A stretch of 64,000 nucleotides of DNA from UBA4781 sp963674975 (lineage in GTDB: Bacteria > Chloroflexota > Anaerolineae > Anaerolineales > Anaerolineaceae). Both the position numbers and the translations under genes were made by a program. The stretch lies in NCBI GenBank assembly GCA_963674975.1, contig OY771913.1, positions 186,001 through 250,000 of the forward strand, written 5' to 3'. The notes below the pieces were generated by a model. It did no database searches and had not been told where the DNA came from. It worked only from the letters and a program-made list of their open reading frames with translations. Within the stretch, counting starts at the first letter, position 1; every line of letters starts with the position of its first letter. Below, in pieces: positions 1 to 8,035 of the stretch.

Positions 1-215
1 AACACTGCCGAAGAAGCACCCCGGCTGAGTGCTTCGATCCCAACACTGCCTGTTCCCCCGAAAAGATCAAGAAAGTTAGAATCGTAGATATCTGCACCAA
101 TAATGTTAAAAAGGGCTTCCTTCACGCGGTCCGTAATGGGGCGGGTAGAATCCCCGGGTACTGATTTTAGGTGCAGCCCCCTGGCGGTTCCTGAAATTAT
201 CCTTGGAGAAGACAT
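1..215 (-). CDS. rsmD: 16S rRNA (guanine966-N2)-methyltransferase RsmD, partial (N-terminal part)
   Basis: The reverse strand reads from ATG at 215 off the left edge of the window, so only about the first 71 residues are present. They begin MSSPRIISGTARG, continue through TRPITDRVKEALFNI and reach the SAM-binding motif LDLFGGTGSVGIEALSRGA. This is the classic N-terminus of RsmD, which methylates G966 of 16S rRNA in the small subunit. The catalytic NPPY motif lies outside the window. The gene is read away from the GtrA-like gene on the same strand, 14 bases downstream of that gene's stop. Confidence 0.88.
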   Translation of the reverse strand, partial: MSSPRIISGTARGLHLKSVPGDSTRPITDRVKEALFNIIGADIYDSNFLDLFGGTGSVGIEALSRGASSAV

Positions 216-229
216 ATTCTCATTCTAAA

Positions 230-676
230 CTACTTTATATCCTTGTAGGTCCACAGACGATTTGCAAAATAATTCCAAAACAACACAACAATGATCGCAG
301 TTGCCAAAGCCAGATTGTGCCCAATGGTCTCCGGTGTGAATAATGTAAAAGAGCTTAATGAAGTTTCTGCAAAATGGATCAAAGGTTCTTCAATGACTGC
401 AAAGAGGGGAGTACGGATCACTAGACCAACAACACTGACAACGGAGAATTTCACCAGCTGCGAACTAACCGAATTTTCTCTGGATTCAGGGTAAGTCCAC
501 AATCGGTTCCAGATAAAGTTATTTACTACAGCAATTGAAAAAGAGCACACACTGGAAATAACCGAGGGTAGATGAAAAACACTGAGGCATACATTAAAGA
601 TCGTAAAATCCACGATCGTCCCGCTGATACCTACAATAGCAAATTTGATGAAACGTTTTGTTTGAGAGTTTTTCAA
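230..676 (-). CDS. GtrA-like family membrane protein
   Basis: A 148-residue protein with four hydrophobic segments (about residues 10-30, 37-58, 72-95 and 120-138) and the conserved opening KRFIKFAIVGISGTIVDF. This matches the GtrA/DPMS family of small four-helix membrane proteins. Family members are thought to help move polyprenyl-phosphate-linked sugars across the membrane. Two repeats of a NxxWNRLWTY/NYFANRLWTY motif mark the ends of the second and fourth helices, the usual internal duplication of this fold. It lies 8 bases downstream of the nucleotide-sugar epimerase gene on the same strand, so the two probably form an operon for cell-surface glycan synthesis. The substrate is unknown. 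Confidence 0.85.
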   Translation of the reverse strand: MKNSQTKRFIKFAIVGISGTIVDFTIFNVCLSVFHLPSVISSVCSFSIAVVNNFIWNRLWTYPESRENSVSSQLVKFSVVSVVGLVIRTPLFAVIEEPLIHFAETSLSSFTLFTPETIGHNLALATAIIVVLFWNYFANRLWTYKDIK

Positions 677-684
677 AAAACCTC

Positions 685-1638
685 CTACGGCATGCGCTGC
701 TGAAAGTAAGGTATTGTCTTTTTCAATCCGGCGATCAGGTCAATCGAAGGAGACCATTTCAACAAAGTCCTGGCGCGAGTGATGTCCGGCTGCCGGCGAT
801 CAGGGTCTTTTCCGGCTACTTTATTATGCTGAAAGACAACTCCTGACGGATTATCGAAGAGGTTATTGATCGTGATTGCCAGGTCTTTGATAGTAATTTC
901 TTGTGGATTGCCGATATTGATCGGGTCATGTTCTTGTGAGTAAAGCAGCTTTACAATACCATCTACCAGATCATCGACATAGCAGAAACTGCGTGTCTGT
1001 TCTCCATCTCCGTAAATAGTAAGAGGCTCTTTCTTTAATGCCTGCAACAAAAAATTTGGGACAGCCCGACCATCATCCAGCCTCATGCGGGGACCATAGG
1101 TGTTGAAGATGCGAACGATGCCCGTGTTGATCTTGTGGAAACGGTGATATGCCATGGTCAGAGCCTCGGCAAAACGTTTCGCTTCATCATAAACTGACCG
1201 TTCTCCGATGGGGTCAACATTGCCCCAGTAGGTTTCTTTTTGAGGGTGTTCCGCAGGATCGCCATAGATCTCGCTGGTAGAAGCCAGGATGTAACGTGCA
1301 TTGCAGGCACGGGCAACTCCAAGTGTGTTAAGTGTGCCTAAAGCTCCGGCTTTCATAGTTTGAATGGGAAGATTGGGGAAACCATAAGGTGATTCCGGGT
1401 TTGGGCTGGCAGGGGAAGCAAAGTGAAGAACCGCGTCCACCTTATCGGGGACAATGATGTAGTTGGCTACATCATGCAGAATGAATGAAAATTTAGGATT
1501 GGCGGTCAGGTGGTTCAAATTTTCAGCACTACCGGTGATGAAATTATCCATCCCGATTACTACATGCCCATCGTTTAACAAAAAATCACAGAGATGGGAA
1601 CCGATAAAACCTGCAGCACCAGTGATCAGAATCTTCAT
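685..1638 (-). CDS. NAD-dependent epimerase/dehydratase, UDP-glucuronate decarboxylase-like
   Basis: An extended short-chain dehydrogenase of 317 residues. The Rossmann motif GAAGFIG lies at residues 7-13, the serine/threonine region is ASTSEIYGDP near 119-128, and the catalytic pair is Tyr150/Lys154 in SVYDEAKRFAEAL. The combination TSEIYGDP, YWGNVDPIGERS and YDEAKR is characteristic of UDP-glucuronate decarboxylases (UDP-xylose synthases) and close relatives, which act in the cytoplasm on nucleotide sugars. Assignment to decarboxylase rather than another NDP-sugar epimerase is likely but not proven. The gtrA-like gene follows 8 bases later. Divergent scpB starts about 90 bases upstream. Confidence 0.82.
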   Translation of the reverse strand: MKILITGAAGFIGSHLCDFLLNDGHVVIGMDNFITGSAENLNHLTANPKFSFILHDVANYIIVPDKVDAVLHFASPASPNPESPYGFPNLPIQTMKAGALGTLNTLGVARACNARYILASTSEIYGDPAEHPQKETYWGNVDPIGERSVYDEAKRFAEALTMAYHRFHKINTGIVRIFNTYGPRMRLDDGRAVPNFLLQALKKEPLTIYGDGEQTRSFCYVDDLVDGIVKLLYSQEHDPINIGNPQEITIKDLAITINNLFDNPSGVVFQHNKVAGKDPDRRQPDITRARTLLKWSPSIDLIAGLKKTIPYFQQRMP

Positions 1639-1674
1639 AAACCGTCAGTCTTTTCTTTCGATCCTATTCTCAGT

Positions 1675-1680
1675 TATAAT
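1675..1680 (+). promoter_or_regulatory. Candidate -10 box of the scpB-rluB promoter
   Basis: A perfect TATAAT sits in the divergent gap between the epimerase gene and scpB. No good -35 hexamer is seen at 17 bases upstream, so the promoter is inferred from the -10 alone. It argues for an scpB start downstream of 1683. Confidence 0.4.
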
Positions 1681-1724
1681 GGATGTCTATCGAAGGTAAA
1701 TATTATAGCATGGGACATGGTGAT

Positions 1725-2282
1725 ATGGTTGAAGACGCAGTTCAAAAAAAGAAAATACTGGAAGCAATTCTTTTTGTATCTTCCAATTCTATCCCGCTTG
1801 CTGATGCCGCAAAAATCGTCGATGTATCTACTGATGATTTAGCAGATCTGATCAAAGAAATGAATGAAGAATACGCAGATTCTCACGGCATCCGTATCAT
1901 GCTCCATAAAAATCGTGTGCAGTTGACGACGGCTCCGGACCTCTCTGAAAAAGTCGAGGAATTATTAGGGCTTGAGATAACCACAACTTTGAGCCGCGCA
2001 GCATTAGAATCACTGGCAATCATTGCATATAAGCAGCCCATTACACGCCCGCAGATCGATGAGATCAGGGGCGTGAACAGCGATGGCGTGGTACGTACCC
2101 TGTTAAGCAAGGGACTCATTGAAGAGTTGGGTAGAGCAGAATCAATAGGGAAACCTATTTTATATGGAACAACAGAAGATTTCCTGCATTATTTTGGTCT
2201 GGAATCAATCATTGAACTACCGGAAATAAATAGTTTGACAGTAAGCGGTGGTACCGGTCCACAGACCATTCTCAAACAATAG
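1725..2282 (+). CDS. scpB: Segregation and condensation protein B (ScpB)
   Basis: About 185 residues from the start chosen here, containing two winged-helix domains. Family landmarks are KKKILEAILFVSSNSIPL at the N-terminus and ALESLAIIAYKQPITRPQID in the second domain, followed by IRGVNSDGVVRTL. ScpB binds ScpA and SMC in the condensin complex that organises the chromosome. The reading frame is open back to an ATG at 1683. However, a TATAAT box at 1675-1680 would put the transcript start past that ATG, so 1710 or 1725 is more likely. No scpA is visible in the window. rluB follows 26 bases downstream, a conserved pairing. Confidence 0.9.
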   Translation: MVEDAVQKKKILEAILFVSSNSIPLADAAKIVDVSTDDLADLIKEMNEEYADSHGIRIMLHKNRVQLTTAPDLSEKVEELLGLEITTTLSRAALESLAIIAYKQPITRPQIDEIRGVNSDGVVRTLLSKGLIEELGRAESIGKPILYGTTEDFLHYFGLESIIELPEINSLTVSGGTGPQTILKQ

Positions 2283-2308
2283 ATACAAAAGAAGATCGAA
2301 AGAAAATT

Positions 2309-3037
2309 ATGGAAGAACGCATACAAAAAATATTAGCGCGCTACGGCTATGGATCAAGAAGAGAAGCAGAAAAATTGATCGAAGAGGGGCTTATTTCGGT
2401 AAATGGGAAAACAGCCGTCCTTGGGCAAAAAGCAGATCTCGAGACTGATTCGATAAAAGTGAGAAATCATTTATTAACAATCAAGAAAATTAAAAATATC
2501 TATATTGCTTTTAATAAACCGCGCGGAGTACTATCAGATATTGTAAAAACTCGAGAAGAAAAGATCGTACGTGATTACATTGACGTTCCTGATCATATTT
2601 TCATCGTTGGTAGATTGGATAAGGATAGTGAAGGATTAATGCTGCTAACCAATGATGGTGAACTGGCAAATGTGCTTACACATCCACGATATGATCATGA
2701 GAAGGAATATGAGGTTCTTCTAAATAGAGTTCCTGATGAAAAACAGCTGAAAGCATGGAGGAATGGGGTGGTATTGGAAGATAGAACTCGAACAAGGAAA
2801 GCTGATGTTGATATCATGCACACTGATGGAAAAGGATGCTGGGTGCGTGTAGTCATGAAAGAAGGTAAAAAAAGGCAAATTCGTGAGACGGCTGCCCGTA
2901 TAGGCTTATTTGTGAAGCGGATCATTCGCATCAGGATCAGCACACTGGAACTGGGAAACCTGGATAAAGGAAGATGGAGATATTTATCAGAAAAAGAAAT
3001 TATGAGTTTGCAAAACGAAGCATATTCTAGAAAATAA
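2309..3037 (+). CDS. rluB: 23S rRNA pseudouridine synthase, RluB/RsuA family
   Basis: A 242-residue protein with an N-terminal S4 RNA-binding domain (about residues 1-55, MEERIQKILARYGYGSRREA) and a pseudouridine synthase domain. The catalytic aspartate is D104 in GRLDKDSEGLMLLTNDG, and the C-terminal motif KEGKKRQIRETAARIG is conserved. RluB-type enzymes isomerise uridine in helix 89 of 23S rRNA, whereas RsuA acts on 16S rRNA. Position directly after scpB favours RluB. The gene ends 5 bases before a strong intrinsic terminator. Confidence 0.9.
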   Translation: MEERIQKILARYGYGSRREAEKLIEEGLISVNGKTAVLGQKADLETDSIKVRNHLLTIKKIKNIYIAFNKPRGVLSDIVKTREEKIVRDYIDVPDHIFIVGRLDKDSEGLMLLTNDGELANVLTHPRYDHEKEYEVLLNRVPDEKQLKAWRNGVVLEDRTRTRKADVDIMHTDGKGCWVRVVMKEGKKRQIRETAARIGLFVKRIIRIRISTLELGNLDKGRWRYLSEKEIMSLQNEAYSRK

Positions 3038-3042
3038 AAAAT

Positions 3043-3067
3043 AATAGCCCTTGAATAAAGGGCTATT
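3043..3067. terminator. Bidirectional intrinsic terminator between rluB and the repeat lipoprotein
   Basis: AATAGCCCTT (3043-3052) and AAGGGCTATT (3058-3067) form a perfect 10-bp stem with a 5-base loop. An A-run precedes it and a T-rich stretch follows, so it can serve the convergent genes on both strands. Confidence 0.75.
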
Positions 3068-3101
3068 GTTCAAAAAATATTTACTATTTAATTCGTATGA
3101 C

Positions 3102-4094
3102 TTAATCAACAATATATTGGCATTCCGAATCACAGGTACTGCCGTCTGGTGGATCACACTGCTCCCATGTTTGATTGACAATACCGTCGCCGCAATAAGG
3201 TTCTGCTGTTTCAGGTAAAACTTCCGGCTGTCGGAAGAGCACTGAAGCTGATGTGCTGCTAGAACATACCTGTTGATTTCCAAAATAACCGCAAGCAGTT
3301 GCAGTGTTTGTGATAGTCCATCGTAAACCTGCATCAATTGTATAGGAACCATAACAATGCATGGTTTCTCCTGGATCCAGTGATGACACTTCTTCACAAT
3401 ACAAGGAGTCAATCAAATTATCTGCGATAGTGAATTCCGGTTTTAGCGTTACGTTGCCTGTGTTTGTAATGGTATATGTATAAACTACATCCTGATAACC
3501 ACTGTAAAAAGAGGGATTGGCAGTCTTTGAAAGAGATAGCGAAGGCAGTGCATTCCCTTTAATCGTTAAAGAAGCTGATGCCGTCTCTTCATAAGAAATA
3601 TCTTTAGTCATTGTTTGCATAGTGTTATTAACATAATATGAGCATGAAAGCGTATAGGGAGTTGTAGTGGTTGCCAACGCTTGATTTTCAATTTTTCCAT
3701 TGATGAGATCCTGTTCCGTAACGGTATAACTGCCTGCGCAGGTGATTGTTTGTCCGGCATTGATAACGGAGCTTGTGCAAGATAAAGGAACCTTATCATC
3801 ATTGACGACTAAATTTTTTTGTATAAGAGAATCTGTAGATCTGGCGATTTTATATGTATAGGTAATCACTTCGCCAACTGAAGAATAAACCTGTTTATCA
3901 ACTGTTTTTGTTATAGATAAGAGACCTGGTTTCGAATAACTTTCATCTAGCTGCGATTCATTTTCCGCCAACTCTGATTCGCACTCTTCAAACGTTTTCT
4001 TGTCCCCCTCACAACAGCAAGCAGAAAAAATGAAAACCAGAACACAAAGTGCCAGTATATAGAAAATGTTTTTATAACAATAATTATGTTTCAT
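3102..4094 (-). CDS. Secreted lipoprotein with DUF11-like repeats and a C-terminal Cys-rich segment
   Basis: A 330-residue exported protein. The start at 4094 is preceded at a proper distance by GGAGG, which lies inside the longer ATG-initiated alternative at 4106. A hydrophobic signal ends in a lipobox-like FIFSAC, followed by acidic, Glu/Asn-rich linker sequence. Two or three copies of a beta-rich module then follow, recognisable by LSITKTVDKQVYSSVGEVITYTY and SKTANPSFYSGYQDVVYTYTITNTGN (each shortened here to its core). These resemble DUF11/conserved-repeat surface domains. The C-terminus, with CGDGIVNQTWEQCD and CDSEC, resembles DUF4215-type Cys-rich repeats. A cell-surface adhesion or structural role is inferred; no enzyme motif is seen. 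Confidence 0.7.
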   Translation of the reverse strand: MKHNYCYKNIFYILALCVLVFIFSACCCEGDKKTFEECESELAENESQLDESYSKPGLLSITKTVDKQVYSSVGEVITYTYKIARSTDSLIQKNLVVNDDKVPLSCTSSVINAGQTITCAGSYTVTEQDLINGKIENQALATTTTPYTLSCSYYVNNTMQTMTKDISYEETASASLTIKGNALPSLSLSKTANPSFYSGYQDVVYTYTITNTGNVTLKPEFTIADNLIDSLYCEEVSSLDPGETMHCYGSYTIDAGLRWTITNTATACGYFGNQQVCSSSTSASVLFRQPEVLPETAEPYCGDGIVNQTWEQCDPPDGSTCDSECQYIVD

Positions 4095-4267
4095 AGCGCC
4101 CTCCATGCCTTTATTTTGACTATTGAAAAAGATTCCTAATTGAGTCTAGCAAAAACCAGGTTCCTGTACAACCATCCTGCAAGAAAGGATAACTTTTATC
4201 GTACTTGAATAAAAAAAACTGTGAGATTTATTTACCTTAATGAAGTTCACTTATATAATATTTTTAT

Positions 4268-5032
4268 ATGTATCCAATCCTATTCTCATTAGGAACTATA
4301 AACATTCGGGCGAATACAACATTCTTTATCCTGGGCTGTATTGCAGGATTGTATATTGGGCGAAAAGAAGTTATTCGACAGATATCTGAAAAAAAGCTTG
4401 TATTCCAACCAAAAAAGATTTGGTTATTTTTTATTGTTTTTCTACCTTTCGTTTATCTTTCAGGAATGTTCAATGCATGGATAATGAGTTGGGATTTCCT
4501 TTTGCAGAATCCGAGCTGGAGGAATTTTGCATTTAGCGGTTGGATATCGTATGGAGGAATTTTAGGTGCTTTGATATTTGGATGGTTGTACCCGCTGATA
4601 ACAAAAGATGATTCAGTAGGGACCCTTGACATTATTGCACTGATCCTGCCTATTTTTGAGGGGGTATATCGTATCGGATGCTTATTGAACGGGTGTTGCT
4701 ATGGAAAAGTAACCGAGGGATTTGGGGGTATGTATTTACCCGATGTTTTTGGAAATTGGGCAAGAAGATACCCAACACAAATACTCTATATTATCCTGGG
4801 GTTCGGATTGTTTACGATATTATGGTTAGCCCGTAGAAATAAAAAATTCGAAGGTGAAATAGCATTAAAATTTTTGTTTTTATACGGGATAGGAAGATTT
4901 TTGATCGATCCAATGAGGGTAAATATTGATAGTTTAGGTTTCCTTAACTTGTATCAGGTATTCGATTTAGGATTGTGCGTTCTTGCATTGATAATTTGGT
5001 TAATAATGAAGAGGAAAGTAAATAGACAATGA
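4268..5032 (+). CDS. Prolipoprotein diacylglyceryl transferase (Lgt) family membrane protein
   Basis: A 254-residue polytopic membrane protein with about seven hydrophobic segments. Lgt landmarks are present: SGWISYGGILGAL, GVYRIGCLLNGCCYG, YPTQILY and GIGRFLIDPMRV. Lgt attaches diacylglycerol from phosphatidylglycerol to the lipobox cysteine of lipoproteins at the outer face of the membrane. The usual HGG-type loop is replaced by SGWISYGG, so this is a divergent member and may not be the housekeeping enzyme. It overlaps the next gene by four bases (ATGA), indicating translational coupling. Confidence 0.75.
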   Translation: MYPILFSLGTINIRANTTFFILGCIAGLYIGRKEVIRQISEKKLVFQPKKIWLFFIVFLPFVYLSGMFNAWIMSWDFLLQNPSWRNFAFSGWISYGGILGALIFGWLYPLITKDDSVGTLDIIALILPIFEGVYRIGCLLNGCCYGKVTEGFGGMYLPDVFGNWARRYPTQILYIILGFGLFTILWLARRNKKFEGEIALKFLFLYGIGRFLIDPMRVNIDSLGFLNLYQVFDLGLCVLALIIWLIMKRKVNRQ

Positions 5033-5718
5033 AATTAAGTAGAAAAGAACTTATTAAGTACTTTTTCATTGCTTTTTTGTGGATGTGGATAATAAACGCA
5101 CTGCGAATCCTAAATTCAGCTGCTTTGATCAGTTTACCTATAAATATTTCCAATATGCTTGGATACATGGCGGTTTTTGGACCTGCAATAAGCGCATTCT
5201 ATTTAACCCGGCAGAAATATGGAAACGATGGTGTAAAAAGATTATGGAAAAATGGTTGGATAATTAATTTCAATAAAAAATGGTTAATAATCGCTGTTGG
5301 TTTAATGCCTGTAATGGGATTATTTACAGTACTGATAATGAATGGATTCAACATAAAAATCCAATGGGAATATGGATTATCACCGGCAATGATCGTGCCA
5401 GTGTGGCTGCTGCTCTTACTGCTTGGGCATCTTCCGCTTCATTTTATTCCGGGAACGACGCAATATAATATTCCATTCTGGCAGTTTATAATACAAACAG
5501 TCGGCATCAATTTTTTATATACATGGCTGTTCCTAGAAACAAAAGGGAGTGTGTTAATTGCCAGCTTATTCCATACATCTGCAAACATAACCGGGGCAAT
5601 AATTCCTTATTGGACGACGGATACTGGAAGGTGGGTGAGTATAATCTTGTTGCTTATTCCAATTATTTACACAGTAAAGCATATTACAGGAAGAAAATTA
5701 GATAAAGAAGTAAATTAG
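5029..5718 (+). CDS. CPBP-like membrane protein lacking the first catalytic motif
   Basis: A 229-residue protein with about six to seven hydrophobic segments. The second half resembles CPBP (CAAX-protease and bacteriocin-processing) proteins: GHLPLHFIPGTTQY, YTWLFLETKGSVLIASLFHTSANI. Typical members carry an EExxxR motif on the helix just before the HLP-type motif. Here the text runs from MIVPVWLLLLLL straight into GHLPLHF, so the glutamates and arginine appear to be missing in frame. The protein is probably not a working protease, or it is a remnant. It is translationally coupled to the lgt-like gene. Confidence 0.65.
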   Translation: MKLSRKELIKYFFIAFLWMWIINALRILNSAALISLPINISNMLGYMAVFGPAISAFYLTRQKYGNDGVKRLWKNGWIINFNKKWLIIAVGLMPVMGLFTVLIMNGFNIKIQWEYGLSPAMIVPVWLLLLLLGHLPLHFIPGTTQYNIPFWQFIIQTVGINFLYTWLFLETKGSVLIASLFHTSANITGAIIPYWTTDTGRWVSIILLLIPIIYTVKHITGRKLDKEVN

Positions 5719-5761
5719 GTACAAGAAATTAAAAATAAATTTATATAATGATAAATATGTC

Positions 5762-5790
5762 TTGACATCTATTTTGTAACCGTGTACTAT
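5762..5790 (+). promoter_or_regulatory. Sigma-70-type promoter of the lacI-ribokinase operon
   Basis: TTGACA (5762-5767) and TACTAT (5785-5790) are separated by exactly 17 bases, about 50 bases upstream of the LacI-family start. The downstream operator begins 10 bases after the -10 box. The promoter before the dehydrogenase gene has the same architecture. Confidence 0.75.
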
Positions 5791-5799
5791 AAATAAATA

Positions 5800-5821
5800 T
5801 TTGCGCAAACAATTGCGCAAA
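5800..5821 (+). promoter_or_regulatory. LacI-family operator, double TTGCGCAA
   Basis: Two copies of the palindrome TTGCGCAA (5801-5808 and 5813-5820) form a larger inverted repeat, TTTGCGCAA-N4-TTGCGCAAA, overlapping the predicted transcription start. A central CG palindrome is typical of LacI/GalR operators. The same octamer recurs at 7974-7981. Autoregulation by the adjacent repressor is inferred. Confidence 0.7.
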
Positions 5822-5840
5822 TTAAGGAAAATAAAACAAT

Positions 5841-6875
5841 ATGGCAAACATAAAAGATGTAGCTAAACGGGCAAATGTTTCAATCACTACCGTTTCACAT
5901 ATCATCAATAAAACGCGTTATGTAAGCGATGAATTGACAGAGCGCGTAAATAAAGCCATGGAAGAACTTGATTATCATCCAAACTCTTTAGCACGTGGAT
6001 TGAGAAGCGGGAAAACCAAAACTATTGGGCTCGTCATCCCTGATATTTCAAACCAATTTTTTGCAGAAATTTCTAGAAAAATAGAAGATAGAGGTTTCGA
6101 AAATGGGTATAGCGTGATTCTATGCAATACCAATGATGATCCGCAAAAAGAGAAGACCTATATTGATGTATTGTTGGCAAAGAAAGTAGAAGGAATTATA
6201 TTTATTTCCACAATTGTAGAATCAAACAACCTAGATAGAGTTATGGAATTTAATATTCCGATCGTGGTCGTTGATCGTATTATCAAAGATATAAAATCTG
6301 ATACTGTTTTGGTGGATAACAGCAAAGGTGGCTATGCAGCAGCAAAATATTTAATCGAATTGGGACATCGCAGGATAGGATGTATAGAAGGACCTTCTCT
6401 AATTACCCCAAGCGCACAGCGTGCGGAAGGGTATAAACTGGCATTACAGGAGGAGGGAATTAAAATTGATCCGGATCTTTTTGTAACCGGTGATTTTCGA
6501 TATGAGAGTGGAAATAAAGCAATGCGAGAGTTATTGGCGCTTCCCAATCCACCGACTGCTGTTTTCGCCTGTAATGATATGATGGCGCTTGGTGCGATCC
6601 AGGCGATCAACGACAATGGGATGAATATACCGGATGATATTTCTGTGATCGGATTTGATAATATTCCATTCTCTGAAACTGTTTATCCAACATTAACAAC
6701 AATGGCTCAACCGATCTATGAAATAGCAAATTTGATTGTAGATTTGTTGATCAATCGTATTAAATTACAGCAGCAACGAATTCGAACAAGCGAACAAGAA
6801 CTGGAATATAAGCACGTTGTATTCGAAACAAAATTAATAGAAAGAGACTCATGTAAAAGGATTCGAGAAAACTGA
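5841..6875 (+). CDS. LacI-family transcriptional regulator
   Basis: A 344-residue repressor. The N-terminal helix-turn-helix is IKDVAKRANVSITTVSHIIN and the hinge helix is around YHPNSLARGLRSGKT. A periplasmic-binding-protein-like effector domain follows (IGLVIPDISNQFFAEI, DDISVIGFDNIPFSE). Such regulators bind palindromic operators and release them on binding a sugar or related ligand. The double TTGCGCAA site lies directly upstream and a single copy lies before the dehydrogenase gene. Together with the ribokinase, RbsD and RbsBAC-type transporter, this suggests control by a pentose or ribosyl compound. A ribosome-binding AAGGA lies before the ATG. Confidence 0.9.
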   Translation: MANIKDVAKRANVSITTVSHIINKTRYVSDELTERVNKAMEELDYHPNSLARGLRSGKTKTIGLVIPDISNQFFAEISRKIEDRGFENGYSVILCNTNDDPQKEKTYIDVLLAKKVEGIIFISTIVESNNLDRVMEFNIPIVVVDRIIKDIKSDTVLVDNSKGGYAAAKYLIELGHRRIGCIEGPSLITPSAQRAEGYKLALQEEGIKIDPDLFVTGDFRYESGNKAMRELLALPNPPTAVFACNDMMALGAIQAINDNGMNIPDDISVIGFDNIPFSETVYPTLTTMAQPIYEIANLIVDLLINRIKLQQQRIRTSEQELEYKHVVFETKLIERDSCKRIREN

Positions 6876-6876
6876 T

Positions 6877-7800
6877 ATGAAAAGCATTATTGTTTTAGGA
6901 AGTATCAATATGGATTTAGTGGTAAAGACAGATCGTGCCCCAAAGGGAGGAGAAACTCTATCTGGTACAAGTTTTCAAACAATACCAGGGGGAAAGGGAG
7001 CCAACCAAGCTGTTGCGATAGCGCGCCAGGGTGGAGAAATATCAATGATCGCCAGGGTGGGGAATGATGGATTTGGGGATGAATTATTAAATAAACTAAA
7101 GGAAAACAACGTAAATGTTGAGTATGTAAGAAAAGATGAAAGTTGTTCAACCGGTGTTGCTATGATCGTGGTTGAAAAAACAGGGCAAAACCGTATTATT
7201 GTTGTAGCCGGCGCAAATGGGCAGGTATTTAATGAAGATATTGATTCAGCTGGAAGTCTGTTTGAGCAAAGCGAATATCTTGTTGCTCAGCTTGAAACAC
7301 CCTTGTCAACCGTTGCGTATGCAATAGACATAGCTAAAAAGAAGAATATAAAAACCGTATTGAATGCGGCACCAGCTCCTGATAAACCACTTGATAGGGA
7401 ATTATTGAAAAAGATTGATTACCTCCTGGTAAATGAAACGGAAGCGCAGATGATTTCAGGTGAAGTTGTTGATAGTATGGATTCGGCATTAAAAGCTGCC
7501 AAGATTTTACACAACCAGACAAATGGATGCATTATTCTTACACTTGGAGAAAAAGGATCAATTACTGCGGACGGTAGCTCAGTATGGCATACGCCATCTT
7601 TTCAAATTAATGCTGTTGATACAACTGCAGCGGGCGACGCATTTACCGGTGGTTTGGTTAACTCATTGAATCAAGGATCATCGTTAAAAGAGGCGGTACT
7701 GCATGCAACAGCAGCAGGCGCTCTGGCAGCCAGTAAATTCGGAGCTCAACCATCATTGCCTACTTATAAAGAAACCAGAGAGTTTATTGATTCTCATTGA
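6877..7800 (+). CDS. rbsK: Ribokinase, PfkB family
   Basis: A 307-residue PfkB-type carbohydrate kinase. Substrate and fold motifs are GSINMDLVVKTDRAPKGGET near the start, PGGKGANQAVAIARQGG around residues 38-54, and the anion-hole/catalytic-base motif DTTAAGDAFTGGLV near residue 250. Ribokinases phosphorylate D-ribose at O5 with ATP. Other pentoses or nucleosides are possible for relatives, but the nearby RbsD homologue supports ribose. The start codon is one base after the lacI stop, so the two are cotranscribed and probably coupled. Confidence 0.88.
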   Translation: MKSIIVLGSINMDLVVKTDRAPKGGETLSGTSFQTIPGGKGANQAVAIARQGGEISMIARVGNDGFGDELLNKLKENNVNVEYVRKDESCSTGVAMIVVEKTGQNRIIVVAGANGQVFNEDIDSAGSLFEQSEYLVAQLETPLSTVAYAIDIAKKKNIKTVLNAAPAPDKPLDRELLKKIDYLLVNETEAQMISGEVVDSMDSALKAAKILHNQTNGCIILTLGEKGSITADGSSVWHTPSFQINAVDTTAAGDAFTGGLVNSLNQGSSLKEAVLHATAAGALAASKFGAQPSLPTYKETREFIDSH

Positions 7801-7934
7801 TATAAAGATAGTTATTAGTAATAACGTTTCGAGGTGACAATTTATTAGTAAGTGAGACCATAAGAGCATCAATAGTACAAATAATCTCCAAAATTAAAAA
7901 AACTTTTCAAAAATGTAAAAAACATGTTCATTCC

Positions 7935-7963
7935 TTGACATCTAGGATAAAAATGTGTAATAT
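7935..7963 (+). promoter_or_regulatory. Sigma-70-type promoter of the dehydrogenase-rbsD-transporter run
   Basis: TTGACA (7935-7940), a 17-base spacer and TAATAT (7958-7963). The sequence after the -35 (TCTA) also matches the lacI promoter, suggesting a shared or duplicated control region. Confidence 0.75.
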
Positions 7964-7973
7964 AGGAAAATGA

Positions 7974-8003
7974 TTGCGCAAACCTTTTCTTTTTTTGTTT
8001 GCG
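7974..8003 (+). promoter_or_regulatory. Second LacI-family operator
   Basis: TTGCGCAA at 7974-7981 lies 10 bases after the -10 box, exactly as in the lacI promoter. It extends to TTGCGCAAAC with an inverted partial copy GTTTGCG at 7997-8003. It links the downstream catabolic genes to the same repressor. Confidence 0.65.
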
Positions 8004-8035
8004 AGAATAAGAAGAATGGAGGATAAAAGTTCACT

